NCBI RefSeq assembly: GCF_014297595.2
Contig: NZ_CP060414.2
Location: 2,232,001 to 2,296,000 of the forward strand
DNA: 64,000 nucleotides
Reading direction: 5' to 3'
Origin: Neisseria musculi
Lineage (GTDB): Bacteria; Pseudomonadota; Gammaproteobacteria; Burkholderiales; Neisseriaceae
The notes beneath the pieces are model-generated. The model saw nothing but the letters and a program-made list of their open reading frames with translations, did no database searches and had not been told where the DNA came from. Position numbers and translations under genes: made by a program. This document shows positions 7,928 to 17,601 of the stretch, piece after piece (positions within the stretch are counted from its first letter, which is position 1; every line of letters begins with the position of its first letter).

Positions 7928-10900
7928 TTATCGTTTGATTTTTAAGGCAGGGCGTTGCTCAGGTTTACACAGGCGGATTTCCTTGCCTAAAGGATCGGTT
8001 TGGTATTTTTTGATAAATAATTGGTTTTGCGTGCTGATACGGAATTGCTGCTCCTTGGCACCCTTATCATGGGAGGCAATCCAAAAACGACCGTTCGAAC
8101 TATCGCAAGTTATGTAATAAACCAGTTGTTCCTCCTCAGGATTACCGTCTTTCGGGAAGGAAATCAAATCATATTTATGCAAACTAAAACAGAATGTATA
8201 AGTTTCATCAATTTTATATCCTCGGCAATCTAATAACGGCAATACTCCTTTCGCTATTTGCCACGCATACACAGGGACAACAAAATACTGTATTCTGCCG
8301 CTTTTATTTGCTTTTTGATAAACATCAGCACGCACCATATCACCGTTTGTATCCGTAATCCCATGACGAACAGCCAAACCGACTTTCACTCTATCATCTT
8401 CCACCCGCACCGATTTTACCAACGGGCCTTGTTCCCCGTTTTTCGTAGGTTTGTAAAACGGCTCGGCAAAGGCTTTCTTGGGGTCATCGTTAAATTCAGC
8501 CAGCCGTTTTTTCAATGCTTGATAAAACTCAGGCTCACGGTTGGCTGTATAGCCGGCAATATTCTCAATATCTTTGGTTTTCAAAGAAGCCAGCGGTTTT
8601 TTGACTACACTGATATTTTCAGACAGGCGTTTGGCAGATTTGATGGTTTCCAAATGCCCCTGCCCGGTTGTTTTACGGTTGGGCGCGCGGGAAACAAACA
8701 GCGGAGCAACGTGCTCGTGCAGCGCCTGCGGGCGGGAGTTGAGTTTTTCTGCCAACTCTTCGCGCGGATGGTCGCTGAACACGCGGATCATCACTTCCTG
8801 CCGGAAAAAATCCCACGGTTGCGGAATGCGCTGTTTGACTTCGCCCGTTTCTGTGTTGACGGTTTCCAGCGATTCGCGCCGCTTCATGGCTTCGGTGATT
8901 TTCTGCTGCATCGATACGGTGGAGCAGGCCACCACAACGGCATCCAAAGCATGATGGCGGTCGTTTTCTTCACGCACTTTGCGCAAGCCCCACAAACCGC
9001 GCAGCAAAGCGGTGATTTGTCCGTTTGATGCAAACACCCGCCGCTCGCCTTTGCCTTCCAAATGCAGGTTATTCTCGATAAAGCCGCACAAAAAGCGGGC
9101 GATATAGCGCGTATCATTCAGATTGCGATCGATAAAATCCTGCTCGTTGAGTTTGGCCGTCTGAATCCGCTGTTTTTTCGCATACGGAAAATGGCAGCCC
9201 GCCACCCGGGCTTGAAATTCGCGCCAGCGCTCACTGTTGCTTGCACCATCAAGATATTCGTAAGGCGTTTGGTTGCGCTTTTTCTGGTTTTCGCTGCCGA
9301 GCACCAAAACCTTATTATTGAAACTGTCGTCCCAAGTGCGCGAAAACGGCAGCGCATGATCGATTTCCACATAACCTGTCTTGTTCAGACTGCCTAAATC
9401 CAATGGCAGGCCGGAATACAGGCATTTGCCCTGTTGTTGATTGTAAAGCCGCATTTTCAGAATATCCCGCCCTTTGGGCTCTCCTGCAAAGTGGGGGAAA
9501 TATTCTTTGAACTCGTCTGCTGCGCGCTCGCGCTCTTTGCGGTTTTCCTCCTGCCGTTTTTCGATTTCCTTGCGGTCATCCCATGATTTGCCCAATTCGC
9601 GCGCGGTTTCGATATGCACGCGCAGCGGCGAACCGTAGCGGCGGATAACGGCATTAACCACCTTGCGTGCCTGCGTGAGTGTGCGCAACACTACCGGATT
9701 GCGGATATCGTTGCCGTCAATCACCGGCAGCACCAAGCTGTTTTGTTGTATTTTTGCACCATAATGGTTACCGTAAACTTTTGTGCAGGCCTCGTCATAG
9801 CGCAGCCCCTGTTCCATCAGCGGCAAAATCTTGCGCAAAGCACTAAGCGAAAGTTGAATGAATTTATCGAAACCGATGCCTTTCAACAAGGCTTCCAATA
9901 CCTTTTCGGGCAAGGCTAAATCGGCTAAGGCCGTCTGAATGTCGTTGTCAGTTTTATAAAGCGAAAATGCCGTGCCGATTGCATCAAGCACTTCAGGGTT
10001 GCGGATGCGGTTTTCCCATTCGCCTTTCAAACCTGCTTTTTCCAAAACGGTGCGGATTTTGTGGTAGGCCTTCATTTCCATCAGCGCGCCGCTTTCGGCT
10101 TTCAGGCCGTCTTCGCTTTTGCCGTAGCGCAGCCCTTTGAATACCGCGCTGTCGGGCAGATCCAATATTTTGCGCACTTGCTTGTAAGTCAGCTTGGCCT
10201 TTTTATATGGTTCGTCCAGCAGCAGCTTCCGCTCGTGTTCGTTTAACGCCCGCTCTTCGCCGTTGTGCAGAATGCGCAGATTGTTCAGCCTGGTCAGCCA
10301 AATAAAGCTCTCCGCGCTGTAGGTGTGTTTTGCCGCTTTATATTCCTGCGGCTCAAAAGTGCAGTGCCCGAGCATTTTCAACACCGCACCGTCTTGCAGT
10401 GCGGCGCGCTGTGTCATCAGCAGCATATCCACTTTGTTTTCCAACTCCGCAGAGGCAAACGGATTGCCCAATCCGCGCTGTTTGGCAAACAGCAGATGCA
10501 GCTCTTTTTGCAAATCCAAGCGGTTGAAGGTGTGGGCATAATCGCCGCCTTTATTGCGAAGGTGGCCGCTTTGTACGGCGAACCGTTTAACTGCCAACTC
10601 CGCCGGAGTCCGGTATTGTTCGGGATTATCTGCCAGCAATTGGCGGTTTTCCGCCACTCCTGCCAGAAGTTTGCCCAGCTCCTTATCTTCCGTCTGCATC
10701 TCGTTTTTACGCTGCGACAGGTAACCGCGGTGTTTGACCAAATGCAGCAGCACCGCCGCCCATTCTTTTTCAGCCAGTTTTCTGTCCAATCCTTCCACAC
10801 GCAACTGCCAAGTATTGACCGGCATGGCAGCAGGCAGCCCGTCGGCCGCAAAATCTGCCGCACTCAGCAGCCCTTCGCGTTTCAACAGGCGGCGCAGACG

Positions 10901-11131
10901 CAGCAAACGGTGGGCGCGGCGGCGGATTAAACGGCGGATACTGCGCGCCTGCCGCCTTGTCGCCGCCAACGATTTGCCGTCTTTAGGCATTTCCGCACGC
11001 TCAAACACCCTCACCCCGCAATCCAGCAGACCGATGGGATGTTCGTTTTCATCCACCAACACCAACGCCCAACCGACCGAAGCAATGCCCAGATCCAAAC
11101 CGAGAATATATCTGTAAGTAGTTGTTTTCAT
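7928..11131 (-). CDS. cas9: Type II-C Cas9 endonuclease, Nme2-like PAM domain
   Basis: RNA-guided DNA endonuclease of 1,067 residues, counted from the ATG at 11131. AAAGGG sits 5 bases before it; the in-frame TTG at 11146 lies upstream of that ribosome site. RuvC residues: D13 in [14 protein letters not shown]508 in HIETARELG, and H727/D730 in [13 protein letters not shown]592 in [13 protein letters not shown]. The arginine-rich bridge helix follows RuvC-I. Most of the protein aligns closely with N. meningitidis Cas9. The last ~130 residues instead resemble Nme2Cas9 ([35 protein letters not shown]), with D1010 and R1015 at the places of its PAM-reading residues. All catalytic residues are present, so it is probably active. 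Confidence 0.98.
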   Translation of the reverse strand: MKTTTYRYILGLDLGIASVGWALVLVDENEHPIGLLDCGVRVFERAEMPKDGKSLAATRRQARSIRRLIRRRAHRLLRLRRLLKREGLLSAADFAADGLPAAMPVNTWQLRVEGLDRKLAEKEWAAVLLHLVKHRGYLSQRKNEMQTEDKELGKLLAGVAENRQLLADNPEQYRTPAELAVKRFAVQSGHLRNKGGDYAHTFNRLDLQKELHLLFAKQRGLGNPFASAELENKVDMLLMTQRAALQDGAVLKMLGHCTFEPQEYKAAKHTYSAESFIWLTRLNNLRILHNGEERALNEHERKLLLDEPYKKAKLTYKQVRKILDLPDSAVFKGLRYGKSEDGLKAESGALMEMKAYHKIRTVLEKAGLKGEWENRIRNPEVLDAIGTAFSLYKTDNDIQTALADLALPEKVLEALLKGIGFDKFIQLSLSALRKILPLMEQGLRYDEACTKVYGNHYGAKIQQNSLVLPVIDGNDIRNPVVLRTLTQARKVVNAVIRRYGSPLRVHIETARELGKSWDDRKEIEKRQEENRKERERAADEFKEYFPHFAGEPKGRDILKMRLYNQQQGKCLYSGLPLDLGSLNKTGYVEIDHALPFSRTWDDSFNNKVLVLGSENQKKRNQTPYEYLDGASNSERWREFQARVAGCHFPYAKKQRIQTAKLNEQDFIDRNLNDTRYIARFLCGFIENNLHLEGKGERRVFASNGQITALLRGLWGLRKVREENDRHHALDAVVVACSTVSMQQKITEAMKRRESLETVNTETGEVKQRIPQPWDFFRQEVMIRVFSDHPREELAEKLNSRPQALHEHVAPLFVSRAPNRKTTGQGHLETIKSAKRLSENISVVKKPLASLKTKDIENIAGYTANREPEFYQALKKRLAEFNDDPKKAFAEPFYKPTKNGEQGPLVKSVRVEDDRVKVGLAVRHGITDTNGDMVRADVYQKANKSGRIQYFVVPVYAWQIAKGVLPLLDCRGYKIDETYTFCFSLHKYDLISFPKDGNPEEEQLVYYITCDSSNGRFWIASHDKGAKEQQFRISTQNQLFIKKYQTDPLGKEIRLCKPEQRPALKIKR

Positions 11132-11204
11132 TTTTTCCCTTTGCAAATAAAGCTGTTAACAAATAAGCAAAATAATAACACTAATTAACATAGCAAATAA
11201 ATAT

Positions 11205-11233
11205 TTGACAGCCATGTGGGTCGAATTTATAAT
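11205..11233 (+). promoter_or_regulatory. Consensus sigma-70 promoter of tracrRNA
   Basis: TTGACA (11205-11210), a 17 base spacer, and TATAAT (11228-11233): a perfect consensus promoter. Predicted transcription start is near 11240, exactly where the anti-repeat begins. It lies in the AT-rich gap divergent to cas9. Confidence 0.92.
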
Positions 11234-11239
11234 AGGAAC

Positions 11240-11356
11240 ATTGTTGCACTACGAGATGAGAGCCGTTGCTACAATAAGGCCGTCTGAAAAGATGTGCCGC
11301 GACGTAAAATACTTTATAGTATGAGCCCCCGATCGGATTTCCGGCCGGGGGCATCG
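11240..11356 (+). ncRNA. tracrRNA of the II-C CRISPR system
   Basis: Positions 11240-11275 are complementary to the CRISPR repeat with a few mismatches (anti-repeat ATTGTTGCACTACGAGATGA...). Then comes AAGGCCGTCTGAAAAGATGT, the nexus segment that in Neisseria tracrRNA contains a DUS. The 3' stem GCCCCCG...CGGGGGC (11325-11352) is followed by ATCGTCTT. The order matches N. meningitidis tracrRNA. The RNA pairs with crRNA to form the Cas9 guide. It is transcribed divergently from cas9. The 3' end is estimated from the stem. Confidence 0.93.
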
Positions 11357-11391
11357 TCTTAGATAATCTGTTAAAATCCGCCCAACGAAAC

Positions 11392-11420
11392 AGGCCGTCT
11401 GAAAAGGTTTCAGACGGCCT
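11392..11420. terminator. Inverted DUS pair between tracrRNA and threonine aldolase
   Basis: Facing DUS copies with a 7 base loop and trailing TTTAAT. It gives a second stop for tracrRNA read-through. Confidence 0.75.
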
Positions 11421-11449
11421 TTAATCCCTATACTCCCTGAAAGATCGGC

Positions 11450-12502
11450 ATGAACCTGCTGCATAATCCCGATGCACATTCTTTCGCTTCCGACAACTGT
11501 TCCGGCATCCACCCCGATATTTTGGCCGCGCTGGCGGCGGCCAACGGCGGCCATGTGGGCGCGTATGGCAACGATCCTTATACCGCACATCTGCAAACGC
11601 TGGTCAAACGGCATTTCGGCAAACAAGCCGAGGCGTTTTTGGTGTTTAACGGCACGGGCGCGAATGTGTTGGCTTTGCAGGCCTGCCTGCCGCGCTGGGG
11701 AGCGGTGGTGTGTGCCGAAACGGCGCATATCCATGCAGACGAAAGCACCGCGCCGCAAGCGGTGGGCGGCTTCAAGCTGTGGACGGTTCCGGCGGAAAAC
11801 GGCAAACTCACGCCCGAGCTGATTGCCCGCCATGCGCACGGCTACGGTTTCGAGCACCGCGCCCAGCCGTTGGCAGCGAGCATCACGCAAAGCACAGAGC
11901 TGGGCACGGTCTATACGCCGCAGGAAATCTGCGCTATCGGCGTGTTTTGCCGCCAACACGGCATGGCGCTGCATATGGACGGCGCGCGCCTGGCCAATGC
12001 CGCCGCCGCGCTGGGTGTGCCGCTGCGCGAAATCACCACGGATGCGGGGGTGGATATTCTCTCGTTCGGCGGCACCAAAAACGGCTTGTTGTTCGGCGAA
12101 TGCGTGGTGGTTTTGAACCCGCAAAAGGTTTCAGACGGCCTCGGCTATCTGCGCAAACTCAATCTGCAACTGGCTTCCAAAATGCGTTTTATTTCTGCGC
12201 AGTTTATTGTGCTGTTGGAAGGGGATTTGTGGCGCGAAGCCGCGCAGCAGGCCAATATGATGGCCAAAAGGCTTTCAGACGGCCTGCAAAGCATCGGCGG
12301 CGTGGAATTGGTTTACCCCGCCGAAGCCAATGCCGTGTTTGCGAAACTGCCGCAGGGCGCGGCAGATAAAGTGCGCGGCCATACGGATTTTTATGATTGG
12401 GACGAACAAGGCACATCGCGTTTTGTATGCAGCTTCGACACCCGCTGCAGGCATATCGATGCGCTGCTGGCAGCGGTGCGGCAGGCGGTGGGGGCGGTAT
12501 AA
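11450..12502 (+). CDS. ltaE: Low-specificity L-threonine aldolase
   Basis: A PLP-dependent fold-type I enzyme of 350 residues that would cleave L-threonine or allo-threonine to glycine and acetaldehyde. The PLP-binding lysine is K210 in SFGGTKNG. D177 in HMDGARLANA contacts the pyridine nitrogen. SDNCSGIHPDI at the N-terminus and NGTGANVLAL near residue 67 are also typical. Length and motifs fit the beta-eliminating lyase / threonine aldolase family. A YigZ-family gene starts 2 bases after the stop, so the two are almost certainly co-transcribed. Confidence 0.92.
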   Translation: MNLLHNPDAHSFASDNCSGIHPDILAALAAANGGHVGAYGNDPYTAHLQTLVKRHFGKQAEAFLVFNGTGANVLALQACLPRWGAVVCAETAHIHADESTAPQAVGGFKLWTVPAENGKLTPELIARHAHGYGFEHRAQPLAASITQSTELGTVYTPQEICAIGVFCRQHGMALHMDGARLANAAAALGVPLREITTDAGVDILSFGGTKNGLLFGECVVVLNPQKVSDGLGYLRKLNLQLASKMRFISAQFIVLLEGDLWREAAQQANMMAKRLSDGLQSIGGVELVYPAEANAVFAKLPQGAADKVRGHTDFYDWDEQGTSRFVCSFDTRCRHIDALLAAVRQAVGAV

Positions 12503-12504
12503 GT

Positions 12505-13116
12505 ATGAATGCCACGGTTTACCACACCATCGCCGCACCGGTGCAGGCCGAATTCAAAGACAAAGGCAGCCGTTTTATTGCTTTCGCTTATCCTGTAAAA
12601 ACCACCGAGGCCGTCAAAAACTATGTCGATGCCCTGCGCGAGGCACACCATAAAGCCCGCCATTGGTGTTATGCCTACCGTTTGGGCACTGACGGCAACA
12701 CTTTCCGTGCCAACGACGACGGCGAGCCTTCCGGCAGTGCCGGCCGGCCGATTTTAGGGCAGATTGATTCGGCGGGGCTTACTGATGTGCTGGTGGTGGT
12801 GGTGCGTTATTTCGGCGGCACCCTGCTCGGCGTGCCGGGCTTGATCCACGCCTATAAAACCGCCACCGCCGAAGCATTGCAATTGGCTGAAAAATTAGAA
12901 AAAAATATCGAAAAAACGGTTTGGCTGCGCTGCGGCTACCCGCATTTGAACGATGCCATCCGTGTTGCCAAACAACATCAGGCAGAAGTGGTGGCGCAGG
13001 ATTTACAGCTCGACTGCCGGCTAACGGTGAGCATTCCGCTGGCCAACTACGCCGCCTGCCTGGCAGCTTGGGAACAGACGCGCTCGATTGAAATACAGCC
13101 TGAAGAGGCTGTCTGA
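12505..13116 (+). CDS. YigZ/IMPACT family protein
   Basis: 203 residues, taking the ATG at 12505 just after the aldolase stop (TAAGTATG). The IMPACT/UPF0029 N-terminal domain shows KGSRFIAFAYPV, the RHWCYAYRLG segment, DDGEPSGSAGRPIL and VVVVRYFGGTLLGVPGL, all family hallmarks. The C-terminal ~70 residues form the DUF1949-type ferredoxin-like domain. The family is tied to translation or ribosome-associated regulation, but the bacterial role is unclear. It probably depends on the upstream aldolase promoter, and translation may be coupled. Confidence 0.93.
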   Translation: MNATVYHTIAAPVQAEFKDKGSRFIAFAYPVKTTEAVKNYVDALREAHHKARHWCYAYRLGTDGNTFRANDDGEPSGSAGRPILGQIDSAGLTDVLVVVVRYFGGTLLGVPGLIHAYKTATAEALQLAEKLEKNIEKTVWLRCGYPHLNDAIRVAKQHQAEVVAQDLQLDCRLTVSIPLANYAACLAAWEQTRSIEIQPEEAV

Positions 13117-13169
13117 AAGAAAACATTGGCAACCCGAAACAAGCGGGCAGCTTAAAACGTGGAACAGCA

Positions 13170-13325
13170 TTAAGTGGTGAGCCCGGCTTCATTTCCGGCA
13201 CCCGGCAAGCCGCAGACAACATCACGCTACCGAGCCGGCCCTGCTGCCGCTTGGCCGTCTGAAAAACCGTTCTCTTTAACTAAGGCGCAGCAATGCCGTA
13301 ACAGCTATGAAGCGGGTTGGCAATC
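13170..13325. repeat. Dispersed intergenic repeat, copy 2
   Basis: Contains TTTCCGGCACCCGGCAAGCC, a DUS, and the core CTAAGGCGCAGCAATGCCG. The same blocks recur near 18555, 23580 and 54250. Boundaries are approximate. Confidence 0.4.
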
Positions 13326-13454
13326 TTAGAAATGCCTTGCAGAGAACGGGTTAATGCAGACACCGTGTCATTTTATGCTATAAAAGCCAGCTCAAAACCC
13401 GTTACCCCAAAACGGCTTGAGTTTATAAAATATCTTTTTAATCAAGGAATCATC

Positions 13455-14726
13455 ATGAAATTGCTCGTTATCGGCAGTGGCGGCCGCGAACACGCCCTAG
13501 CTTGGAAGCTCGCCCAATCCCCCAAAGTAGAAGCCGTTTTTGTCGCCCCGGGAAACGCGGGCACGGCAGCCGAACCCAAACTGTATAATCTGTCGCTCAC
13601 CGCCCATGCCGATTTGATTGATTTCTGCCAACGCGAAAATATCGCCTTTACGCTGGTCGGCCCTGAAGCACCGCTGGCCGCCGGCATCGTTGACGATTTC
13701 CGTGCCGCCGGCTTGAAAATTTTCGGCCCCACCCGCCATGCCGCACAATTGGAGAGCTCGAAAGATTTCGCCAAAGCCTTTATGTACAAACACGGCATCC
13801 CCACCGCGCAATACCAAACCTTTGAAAATGCAGAAAAAGCCCACGAATATCTCAACCGAAAAGGCGCACCGGTTGTGATTAAGGCCGATGGTTTGGCCGC
13901 AGGAAAAGGCGTGATTGTGGCGATGACGCTAAAAGAAGCCCACGCTGCCGTTGACGATATGCTGCTGGGCAACAAAATGGGCAACGCCGGTGCGCGGGTG
14001 GTGATTGAAGATTTTCTGCAAGGAGAAGAAGCCAGCTTTATCGTAATGGCAGACGGCAACAATGTATTGCCGATGGCTACCAGCCAAGACCACAAACGCC
14101 TGCTTGATGGCGATAAAGGTCCCAACACCGGCGGCATGGGCGCATACAGCCCCGCGCCGGTGGTTACGCCTGCCGTATATCAACGCGCCATGAACGAAAT
14201 CATCTTGCCCACCGTGCAAGGCATGAAGGCAGAAGGGCATGAATTTACAGGTTTTTTATACGCAGGATTGATGATTGGTGCCGATGGCTCGCCTTACACC
14301 ATCGAATTCAACTGCCGCTTCGGCGATCCCGAAACCCAGCCGATCATGAGCCGCCTCGACAGCGATTTTTCGGATTTGGTGACCGCCGCCATCGAAGGCA
14401 GGCTGGATACCGTTACCGCCAAATGGAGCCCGCAAACCGCTGTCGGCGTGGTGCTGGCAGCGGAAAACTACCCCGAAACCCCAAAAAAAGGCGACATTAT
14501 CAACGGTTTGCAGCAAGCCGGCCAAATCGGCAAAGTATTCCATGCCGGCACCGCCGCCGGTGAAACAGGTGAAATTCTCACCAACGGCGGGCGAGTGTTA
14601 TGCGTGGTCGGCCTGGGCGATGGTGCAGCCGCTGCGAAAGCCAGGGCTTATCAGGCGGTGGAGAAAATCCGCTTTAACGGCATGCAATACCGCACGGATA
14701 TTGCCGACAAAGCCGTTCACCGCTAA
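13455..14726 (+). CDS. purD: Phosphoribosylamine-glycine ligase
   Basis: GAR synthetase, second step of de novo purine synthesis: joins glycine to phosphoribosylamine using ATP. 423 residues from the ATG at 13455, which has AAGGA 8 bases upstream and opens MKLLVIGSGGREHALAWKLA, the standard PurD start. ATP-grasp features include VVIKADGLAAGKGVIVA (about residues 140-156) and EFNCRFGDPETQ near 290. Intact and of normal length. An in-frame upstream extension of the open frame has no ribosome site and crosses repeat DNA. Confidence 0.97.
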   Translation: MKLLVIGSGGREHALAWKLAQSPKVEAVFVAPGNAGTAAEPKLYNLSLTAHADLIDFCQRENIAFTLVGPEAPLAAGIVDDFRAAGLKIFGPTRHAAQLESSKDFAKAFMYKHGIPTAQYQTFENAEKAHEYLNRKGAPVVIKADGLAAGKGVIVAMTLKEAHAAVDDMLLGNKMGNAGARVVIEDFLQGEEASFIVMADGNNVLPMATSQDHKRLLDGDKGPNTGGMGAYSPAPVVTPAVYQRAMNEIILPTVQGMKAEGHEFTGFLYAGLMIGADGSPYTIEFNCRFGDPETQPIMSRLDSDFSDLVTAAIEGRLDTVTAKWSPQTAVGVVLAAENYPETPKKGDIINGLQQAGQIGKVFHAGTAAGETGEILTNGGRVLCVVGLGDGAAAAKARAYQAVEKIRFNGMQYRTDIADKAVHR

Positions 14727-15672
14727 ATATTATTCAAACGGCAATAAAAAGCCGGGGGTTTACATTTTTGATGCCGGGCAGTTTTGGTTTTTTTCGCCGC
14801 AACAGCTGTTTGCAGTTTTTGAATATTCCGGCAATTCTGCGGTTTTAACGCATTTTCCGGAATGATTAACAAGCCTTACCCCCAAACAAGGCTTATGCTA
14901 ACAATGAAAAGTGCAAACAACGCCGGGCTTTCCAACATTTCAGGCCGTCTGAAACAGTTTCAGACGGCCTGAACGGCTTTCGCAACAAACCGGTACCCGC
15001 CCGAAAAAGATGGTTTGCAGTTATCCCGGATTAGGCAGACAGCCACTGTTTCTTTTCAGGCAGGCATTTGCCTGCCGTATCAGCGGTAGCGCTTTTGAAC
15101 GGCTTCCGGGTAAAATTTTGAAAATTTAACCGCACAAAAGGTCGATTTGCCATTTCTGCTCAAATATCAGTCCGAACCTTAAAACTAAATAGTATTTGAT
15201 TTCAACAATTTTAAAATTGTGGGTTGAATTTCTGCCGGCTTAAAGGGCATACAATGGTTTGCAAAACCGGTAACGGCAGCGGGTATGTTCAGACGGCCTA
15301 ATAATTGGCAGGCATCGGTACGGTATTTACATCTCAACCCAAGAGAGCGGTTGCGCAGGGCGAAACAGCAGGCCGCCCAAGCCGATGGTGCGAGCGCACC
15401 GCCGGCGATTGCCTGCCCTTTTGTATCGAGAATACACCCGCTACCCGCCATAAGCCGGTTTACAAAGCGGCAGGCCATCTGAAAAAGCTGTTGGCCTACC
15501 GCATTTATCCGGCCCGGATGGCTCAGATTATCAGACTCATCTGCACCTCTATTGTTTCCTATACATAAGGCATCGCCTAACTAATATGTTGCCCACCGGC
15601 AAGGGGTTACACCCTTCCAACCGTTTCACCTTGCCTTACCTTAAAAGACGAGGCCACAACCGAAAAAGAAAA
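14727..15672. other. Intergenic region with DUS terminator and palindromes
   Basis: About 950 bp without a supported gene. It contains an inverted DUS pair (14942-14970), a GGCAGGCA/TGCCTGCC inverted repeat near 15060, a perfect 16 bp AT palindrome (15205-15220), and AACCCAAGAGAGCGGTTG at about 15336, which resembles sequence near 51770. A short frame before 14865 (KKPGVYIFDAGQFWFF) looks protein-like but has no start and no recognised relative. Confidence 0.4.
14942..14970. terminator. Inverted DUS pair
   Basis: Facing DUS copies about 215 bp after purD, the first strong hairpin downstream of that gene. Confidence 0.55.
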
Positions 15673-16242
15673 ATGATGAAAACAGCGCGTATTCTTTCGG
15701 CTGCCGCCCGGGCAGGGTTGGCAGCCCATCTGAAACAAGGCGGTTTGGTGGCATATCCCACCGAATCCTGTTACGGCATCGGCTGCCTGCCGTATCATAC
15801 TCGGGCGTTGAAAAAATTAGTATGCCTGAAAAAACGCCCGCAAAACAAAGGTATGATAGTTATCGGCAACAGTTTGGCACAATTGCTGCCTTTGCTGGGG
15901 CGGCCGTCTGAAAGCATGACGGCGATGTTGGAAAACCAATGGCCTGCGCCGGAAACGTTTCTGTTACCCTGCCGCCGTTTGCCGCTGCTGTTGCGCGGAC
16001 GCGGGCGCAGCAAGCTGGCGGTGCGGGTGCCTGCTCATTCAACAGCGCGGCAGTTGTGCAAGGCGTTGAATACGCCGCTGGTTTCCACATCATGCAACCG
16101 CGCCGGCGGCAGACCCTGTAAAACCGAGCGCGAAGCACGGCGCTTGTTCGGCCGCAGTGTGCGGGTCATCGGCGGACGCATCGGCGGCAGGAAAACACCA
16201 AGCCGGATTATCGATGCAGAAACCGGACAGCGTTTGCGTTAG
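15673..16242 (+). CDS. tsaC: Sua5/YciO/YrdC family, probable threonylcarbamoyl-AMP synthase
   Basis: 189 residues from the first of two adjacent ATGs. The YrdC fold is clear: GGLVAYPTESCYGIGC near residue 30, LKKRPQNKGMIVIG (the KxR nucleotide/threonine-binding region), and VSTSCNRAGGRPC, corresponding to the S/T-x-S-x-N-x-S-G motif. TsaC makes threonylcarbamoyl-AMP for t6A at position 37 of ANN-decoding tRNAs, an essential modification. Compact size and lack of the Sua5 C-terminal domain favour TsaC over Sua5. It is basic and likely cytoplasmic. Confidence 0.9.
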   Translation: MMKTARILSAAARAGLAAHLKQGGLVAYPTESCYGIGCLPYHTRALKKLVCLKKRPQNKGMIVIGNSLAQLLPLLGRPSESMTAMLENQWPAPETFLLPCRRLPLLLRGRGRSKLAVRVPAHSTARQLCKALNTPLVSTSCNRAGGRPCKTEREARRLFGRSVRVIGGRIGGRKTPSRIIDAETGQRLR

Positions 16243-16311
16243 GATACGCAGCAGGGAAAAATTAAAGGCAGGATTTCAGACGGACTCAATTTCAGCCAAT
16301 GCGGTGTTAGT

Positions 16312-16390
16312 TTAGGGATTGTCTTGGAGAACTAGACCAAATTGCTTCTTACTAATTATTTTAAAATAGATAATTGAGACTTATTTACTA
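16312..16390. mobile_element. Decayed end of an IS1016-type element
   Basis: GGGATTGTCTTGGAGAACTAGA and the following ~60 bp, including ATTATTTTAAAATAGA, are a diverged match to the left end of the intact element at 16882. No transposase remains on the right, where istB relic sequence begins. Confidence 0.65.
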
Positions 16391-16881
16391 CTTGCCAACA
16401 GTCATCTAAAAGTGCACCACTTTCAAACTGGCATCAGCAACAGTTTTGAAACCTGAAAGACTCATTGTCCGTTTCAATCGGTTCGCAACGGTGCAGCAAC
16501 CTGTCTATTAAAGCCTGCGTCATGGTTTCGTCTCCGAATACACCCCCCGTTTCGCAAACACCGGATTGGCTAACCGGCCAAACTGACTTTCTCATGTAAA
16601 GGACCCAGTAGGTTAAACAACAATACCCCCGCTTTTTGGGCTGAATAGCAAATAGCCCGGTTCGTCCAATATCGGAAGATCATACTGTCCAACTGCCTAA
16701 TCATTTTATCTTCCAAACCGGTACAGGTCTTTCTCCAAATGGTTAACCAAATCCAATACGTTGAAGTACCTTACCCGAAACCCTTCCGAAACCGTGTGCA
16801 GACCGATAGCCGTTGCCAAACGGCTTTTGCCGGTTCCTGCTCCTCCAATAAAAATAATGTTGGTTGCAGATATAATCGTTT

Positions 16882-17601
16882 GGGGCTGTCCTAGATAACT
16901 AGAACAAATCCTGCTTTACTGATTGTTTTAAAATAGAAATTTGAAATTTTATCTCACTGTTGTTAAAACGCCATTCACACTCTTTCAAATACAGTTCAAA
17001 ATGCTCTTTGGGAATGCCGTTAAACTTGCGTAAATGGCGTTTTGCTTGGTTCCAAAAGTTCTCAATTCCGTTAATGTGATTTTGTCGCTCAGCAAAATGT
17101 GTGCTGTGATTGATCCGAAAATGTGAAAATTCGCTCACATCAAGAACGTCATAACTTTTGTAACAATCGGTATAAACAATGCTGTCAGGCTTCACTTGCT
17201 CGCGGATAATTGGCAATAAAGTCGCAGTTTGTGTATTGGGTACGGCAACGGTGTAAACCTTACCATTACGCTTCAAAAGCCCGAATACAGCCACTTTGCC
17301 AGCCGCACCGCGACCACGTTTGCCTTTGCGTTGTCCGCCAAAATAGCTTTCATCAACTTCTACTTCACCATCAAGCATTTCCAGATGCGGGCTGTTGTGA
17401 TAGATAAGTAAGCGCAAACGGTGGAAGTAATAGGCAGCGGTATTTTTATTGACGCTAACTAATTGCGCCGCTGTGCGAGCGGTAACACCTGCAACAAATA
17501 GTTCAATCAGTTTGTTTTGCTTGTACTGACTTAAACGACTTTTTCTCATAGGGATTATTCTAACCTGAAGTTAAATTTCCCTAGTTATCTAGTACAGCCC
17601 C
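16882..17601 (-). mobile_element. Intact IS1016-type insertion sequence (IS1595 family)
   Basis: A 720 bp element with 21 bp terminal inverted repeats starting GGGGCTGT (one mismatch between ends), flanked by an exact 8 bp target duplication AATCGTTT (16874-16881 and 17602-17609). An 8 bp duplication is characteristic of the IS1595 family. Identical ends occur at 40917-41528. It interrupts a dead istB. Confidence 0.95.
16899..17549 (-). CDS. IS1595-family (IS1016 group) transposase
   Basis: 216 residues, complete. An N-terminal helix-turn-helix-like region (VTARTAAQLVSVNKNTAAYYFHRL) is followed by the DDE/DDN-type core: VEVDESYFGGQRKGKRGRG (first D), IVYTDCYKSYDVLD (second D), and HINGIENFWNQAKRHL with the third acidic/Asn region. 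No frameshift is visible, so this copy could supply transposase to the deleted copy at 40.9 kb. The ATG lies about 50 bp inside the right end, as normal for such compact elements. Confidence 0.93.
   Translation of the reverse strand: MRKSRLSQYKQNKLIELFVAGVTARTAAQLVSVNKNTAAYYFHRLRLLIYHNSPHLEMLDGEVEVDESYFGGQRKGKRGRGAAGKVAVFGLLKRNGKVYTVAVPNTQTATLLPIIREQVKPDSIVYTDCYKSYDVLDVSEFSHFRINHSTHFAERQNHINGIENFWNQAKRHLRKFNGIPKEHFELYLKECEWRFNNSEIKFQISILKQSVKQDLF

Noticed and set aside
8258..9028. A 256-codon frame antisense to cas9
   Set aside because: It lies fully inside cas9 on the opposite strand, with no ribosome site or recognisable domain, and cas9 is intact.
11132..11146. TTG start giving a 1,072-residue Cas9
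   Set aside because: The Shine-Dalgarno AAAGGG falls inside those five codons and fits the ATG at 11131.
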